Source: Fuerstiella sp041398845 (GTDB taxonomy: Bacteria; Planctomycetota; Planctomycetia; Planctomycetales; Planctomycetaceae). Taken from it: a stretch of DNA of 64,000 nt. The first letter of the stretch is position 1. Every line of letters begins with the position of its first letter. Below are positions 60,671 to 64,000 of the stretch, one piece after another. Location: NCBI GenBank assembly GCA_041398845.1, contig JAWKTZ010000012.1, positions 248,001 through 312,000 on the forward strand, given 5' to 3'. The position numbers and the translations under genes were made by a program. The notes beneath the pieces were generated by a model, which was not told the origin of the DNA, did no database searches, and saw only the letters and a list, made by a program, of their open reading frames with translations.

Positions 60671-62821
60671 ATGTTGTTGAATCACTGGTTGCGTTGTCTG
60701 AGTTCATCATTCGCATTTTCAAAGCAGCGACGCAGCCGGATGCAGCGTACGATCCAGGGACAGACACGATCCGTCGTCAGCCCGGAGCGACTGGAGGATC
60801 GGCGAATGCTGACAGTCGAAATCACGCTGGCAGGCAGCACCGCAACGGTTGTCGGTGATGCCGCCGCCGACGAATTGCTGATCACTGTTGATACGATGAC
60901 CGCAGGCGGGCCGTTTCTGCAGCATAATCGATTCACGGCAGGTGATGCCGGCTTTGACTCAGACCTGGACTGGGACAACACCGTTGTCGGAGAACAGCGA
61001 CTCGCCGCACTCGCGGGCTCGACCGTGACAGTTTCCACATTGGGAGGCGGTGATGACACATTGCGTCTGGTTCGCGGCAATGATGGCGTGACCGGATCCG
61101 GAGACATCAACGCGTTCATCGATACCGACGCGTTCGGTGCGGGCGACGACGTTCTGATTGTCGACGACAGCACGCGCACAGCCGCCGGTACCTACACTTA
61201 CCAGACCGAGAGTCTTGAACTGACCGGGCCTGGACTGAACCTTAACCTGGGTGCGGCTCACGAAGGGGGTTTCTTTCTCGTAACGGGCACTGGTGATGAC
61301 ACCGTCAACGTTCTCGGCACGTTTGGTTCTACGCAGGATGTCAATCTTGATTCGGCCGGAGGAGTTGACACAGTCAATATTTCCGGACGCACAGGCAGTT
61401 CATTCTCCTCCGGTTTCGACAGCAATGTCAACATCGCTAACACAGTGTCGACATCGATCGTGAACATCAACGCAACGGGCGACGCCAGTGCAATGTACTC
61501 CGTCGCGAACGGACAGATCACCACGTCAGTTGCTGTCGGCGTGATCAACTATGTCCCTGCCGATGTGTCGGTGATCAACCTGTCAGCGGGAGACGATGAC
61601 GATGTGCTGACAGTCGACTTTGTCGGCGGTGACCCGGTTCCGTCCGGCGGACTGTTCTTCCATGGAGGCAATCAGGGAATCATCGGTGATTCCGTGGTGC
61701 TCACCAACGGAACTGCGGCAACCATCGAACACACGTTTCAGAATGCCAATGACGGCTCTGTCAGTATCGATGGCTCTTTGATCACCTACACGGGGCTTGA
61801 GCCGGTGGTCGACAACCTGAATGCTGCAGATCGCATCTTTACGTTCACTGGCGGCGCCGAGACCATTGACCTGAGCGACGATGCCATTCCCGGCGATGGG
61901 TTTTCGCTGATCGATTCGACTCTGGGCGAATCCGTTGCATTCCTGAATCCCACTGGATCGCTGACCATCAATGCGGGCACCGGCAGTGACGTCATCAATC
62001 TGGTCAGCATCGATACGGCAACCACAATTCCGGCACTGATTGTCAACGGCGACGATGACGACGATACAATCAACGGAAACGCAATTGCAGCAGGCACGTT
62101 TACGACCGTGACGCTGAACGGTAACGCCGGCAACGACAACATCTTCGGAACGGCTGGTGACGACCTTATCAATGGCGGAACCGACAACGATACGATTGTT
62201 GGATTCCGGGGAGCCGACATTCAGAACGGTGATGCGGGCGACGACCTGTTCATCTGGAACAATGGCGATGGCGCGGATGACAATATCGGTGGAGCGGACG
62301 TCGATACGTTCACCTTCAATGGTGCCGACGGTGCCGACGATGTTCTGAATCTGCTTCCGGGACCGGGCGATGGTTCGCTGGTCGGAGCAGAATTCAATCT
62401 GCAGCGAACGGCTCCCACGGCTTTCGCCATTGAAGGATTGACCATTGAAAACGTCGTCATCAACGGCCTGGCAGGCAATGATGTTGTTGATGGTTCCACA
62501 GTGCCGAGCGGTCTGTTGACCAATGTGACCATCAATGGTGACGCCGGAAACGACAGTCTGACCGGAACTCAGGGCGCCGATATCATCTTTGGCGGCATCG
62601 GCAACGACACGATTGTAGGCGGTCGGGGAGGTGACACGATCGATGGCGGCGACGACAGCGATACGATCATCTGGAACAACGGCGACGGCAGCGATGTGAT
62701 CGAAGGGGGAACCGGAATCGACACCGTTGTTGTGAACGGTGCCGGCAGCAGGTGTTTTCCATCGCTCCCAACGGCGGTCGGGTTCAGTTCGATCGTAACA
62801 ACCTGGGACTGTTCCGCTTGA
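60671..62821 (+). CDS. Planctomycete surface protein with RTX-like repeats, N-terminal part (frame ends early)
   Basis: 716 aa as read. The N-terminus carries the planctomycete export motif SPERLEDRRMLTVEI after a basic leader. The body repeats Asp/Gly-rich, calcium-binding-type units: GNAGNDNIFGTAGDDLINGGTDNDTIVG, GDAGNDSLTGTQGADIIFGGIGNDTIVGGRGGDTIDGG, with longer modules (GDGSLVGAEFNLQRTAPTAF, ITYTGLEPVVDNLN) recurring about 2 kb later. Near 62750 the frame slips by one base and the last 24 residues (from GSRCFP) are out of frame. A second slip near 62817 restores the protein in the next frame, which continues to the end of the window. Confidence 0.8.
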   Translation: MLLNHWLRCLSSSFAFSKQRRSRMQRTIQGQTRSVVSPERLEDRRMLTVEITLAGSTATVVGDAAADELLITVDTMTAGGPFLQHNRFTAGDAGFDSDLDWDNTVVGEQRLAALAGSTVTVSTLGGGDDTLRLVRGNDGVTGSGDINAFIDTDAFGAGDDVLIVDDSTRTAAGTYTYQTESLELTGPGLNLNLGAAHEGGFFLVTGTGDDTVNVLGTFGSTQDVNLDSAGGVDTVNISGRTGSSFSSGFDSNVNIANTVSTSIVNINATGDASAMYSVANGQITTSVAVGVINYVPADVSVINLSAGDDDDVLTVDFVGGDPVPSGGLFFHGGNQGIIGDSVVLTNGTAATIEHTFQNANDGSVSIDGSLITYTGLEPVVDNLNAADRIFTFTGGAETIDLSDDAIPGDGFSLIDSTLGESVAFLNPTGSLTINAGTGSDVINLVSIDTATTIPALIVNGDDDDDTINGNAIAAGTFTTVTLNGNAGNDNIFGTAGDDLINGGTDNDTIVGFRGADIQNGDAGDDLFIWNNGDGADDNIGGADVDTFTFNGADGADDVLNLLPGPGDGSLVGAEFNLQRTAPTAFAIEGLTIENVVINGLAGNDVVDGSTVPSGLLTNVTINGDAGNDSLTGTQGADIIFGGIGNDTIVGGRGGDTIDGGDDSDTIIWNNGDGSDVIEGGTGIDTVVVNGAGSRCFPSLPTAVGFSSIVTTWDCSA

Positions 62822-64000
62822 TATCGGTACGTCGGAAACGCTTGAAGTCAACGGGCTGGGCGGCGATGACGTGATCACCGGATCCACCGGACTGGTCGGC
62901 CTGATTGCTCTGACTCTGAACGGTGGCGACGGCAACGACCTGCTGACTGGTGGAGACGGCATTGACGTGATCAACGGCGGCAATGACAACGACACCATCA
63001 TCGGCGGACGTGGCGCCGACCTCCAGTTTGGCGATGACGGTGACGATCTGTTCGTCTGGAACAATGGCGATGGCCCGGACGACAACACCGGGGGAATCGG
63101 CACGGACACGTTCACATTTAACGGAGCCGATGGAGCCGACGACGATCTTCAGGTCGTGGCGGGCCCCGGAGATGGCTCACTGATCGGAGCAGACTTCAAT
63201 CTGCAACGGTTTGCTCCGACTGCGTTCTTCATTGAAAACGCCACCATTGAAGTCGTGAACGTGAATACTCTGGCGGGTGCGGACAACATTCTGATCGAAC
63301 CCTCTGCGACTCTGGACATCAACGTTGACGGAGGCGATCCCGTGACGTTCCCCGGCGACCGACTGACGCTGGATCTGGCCGGAGTCACGGGGGCCAATGT
63401 GACCGGAACCGGTCCGGGCGCTGGCACATTCAGCTTCACCTCCGGTGAAAACAACATCAACTATATCAGCGTGGAAGCTCTGGACGCCGTGAACGGCACG
63501 TTCAGTGTGGCTCCAATCAACACCGGCGCCGGCGACGATGACATTCTGCTGAGCCGTGATGGTGGCGACACCGTTGTGAGCGTGGGTGGAACGGAAATCT
63601 TCCGCGCGGCCTTTGCGGCCATCGCCGGCGGACTCACGATTAACGGCGAAGGCGGCAATGACACGCTCACGGTGGACTTCACCGGCGGCCCGGTGATTCC
63701 CGACGGCGGTCTGATCTTTGACGGCGGTGTTCAGACGACATCGGACGGAATGATTCTGCAGGGCGGCGGCCTGTTCGACACCGTGCATCATACCTTCAAC
63801 AGCGAAAACGACGGTACGATCGCGATCAGCACGGAGAACCTGATCACGTACACGGGGCTGGAACCGATCGTTGACAACCTGGATGTGGCGAATCGTGACT
63901 TCACGTTTACGGCAGTGATTACCAACGGAACGCTCGACCCGAGCCCCGTGACGCCGGCAACTCACACTCGAATTGATTCCAATATGAGCGAGCTGGTGGA
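62820..64000 (+). CDS. Surface protein with RTX-like repeats, downstream frame (3' partial)
   Basis: From base 62820 to the window end the frame is open without a stop, and reads DIGTSETLEVNGLGGDDVITGS, LNGGDGNDLLTGGDGIDVINGGNDNDTIIGGRGADLQFGDDGDDLFVWNNGDG, then GDGSLIGADFNLQRFAPTAF and ITYTGLEPIVDNLD. These repeat the modules of the preceding frame (62320-62480 and 61610-61860), so this is the same protein. The short stretch 62752-62819 in a third frame (VFSIAPNGGRVQFDRNNLGL) links them. No start of its own is likely; it is not an independent gene. Confidence 0.8.

Noticed and set aside
61583..63115. 510-codon minus-strand open frame
   Set aside because: Antisense of the RTX-like repeats; its Val/Ile/Ser content only mirrors the repeats.
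1..64000. tRNA, rRNA, CRISPR arrays, phage or intact insertion sequences
   Set aside because: Looked for T-loop-like sequences, regular direct repeats with spacers, and transposase motifs; none convincing. A dedicated tRNA and IS search would decide.

Overview
The window comes from a chromosome of a planctomycete (phylum Planctomycetota, most likely class Planctomycetia). The evidence is the mix of families: four DUF1559 'prepilin-like' proteins, two DUF1501/DUF1553 pairs (one with a planctomycete-type CxxCH domain), a DUF1080 protein, a giant LamG/PQQ-propeller protein, a BBP7-like outer-membrane protein, a surface protein with the planctomycete N-terminal motif RLEDRRMLT, and a protein kinase with DWG in place of DFG. 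No rRNA, tRNA, CRISPR array, prophage or intact insertion sequence was recognised.

Layout. 1-6.4 kb: a type II secretion/pseudopilin operon (two GspF-like proteins, three minor pseudopilins) followed by three DUF1559 proteins. 6.4-11.1 kb: a DUF1553/DUF1501 pair on the minus strand. 11.6-15.5 kb: a small secreted protein, a fourth DUF1559 protein with its companion lipoprotein, and an EF-hand/iodothyronine-deiodinase-like protein. 15.6-21.3 kb (minus): a PQQ-propeller protein with an embedded methyltransferase-like domain, a DUF1080 protein and a sugar-phosphate isomerase/epimerase. 22.0-31.3 kb: flagellar operon fliL-fliM-fliN-fliO-fliP-flhA-(small membrane protein)-fliA-(small protein)-two lipoproteins. 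It faces a convergent operon fliK-flgD-flgE (31.3-35.6 kb, minus). 36.1-38.0 kb: citramalate synthase (cimA) with an apparent isoleucine-attenuation leader. 38.2-49.9 kb: SET-domain protein, yidC, a membrane P-loop ATPase, an IscA/ErpA-type protein, thioredoxin lipoprotein, flippase plus acyltransferase, an outer-membrane protein and an FeS-type photolyase. 50.0-54.4 kb (minus): second DUF1553/DUF1501 pair and a TIM-barrel-like protein. 55.0-60.0 kb: ECF sigma factor overlapping a Ser/Thr kinase, cutA, and a BBP7-like protein. 60.7 kb to the end: a large RTX-like surface protein broken by two apparent frameshifts and running off the window.

Two things stand out beyond ordinary genes. First, upstream of cimA a sigma70-like promoter, an isoleucine-rich leader peptide (7 Ile in 22 codons), an antiterminator-like arm and a rho-independent terminator line up as in an ilv-type attenuator; a 100-base palindromic repeat sits between the competing arms. 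Second, intergenic spaces carry at least three families of palindromic repeats (called A, B and C here), including hybrids in which half of one element is joined to another. They sit inside the flagellar operon, between DUF1553 and DUF1501 genes, inside the cimA leader, and one supplies the stop codon of cutA. A possible fourth, RNA-like 73-base element (D) occurs twice.
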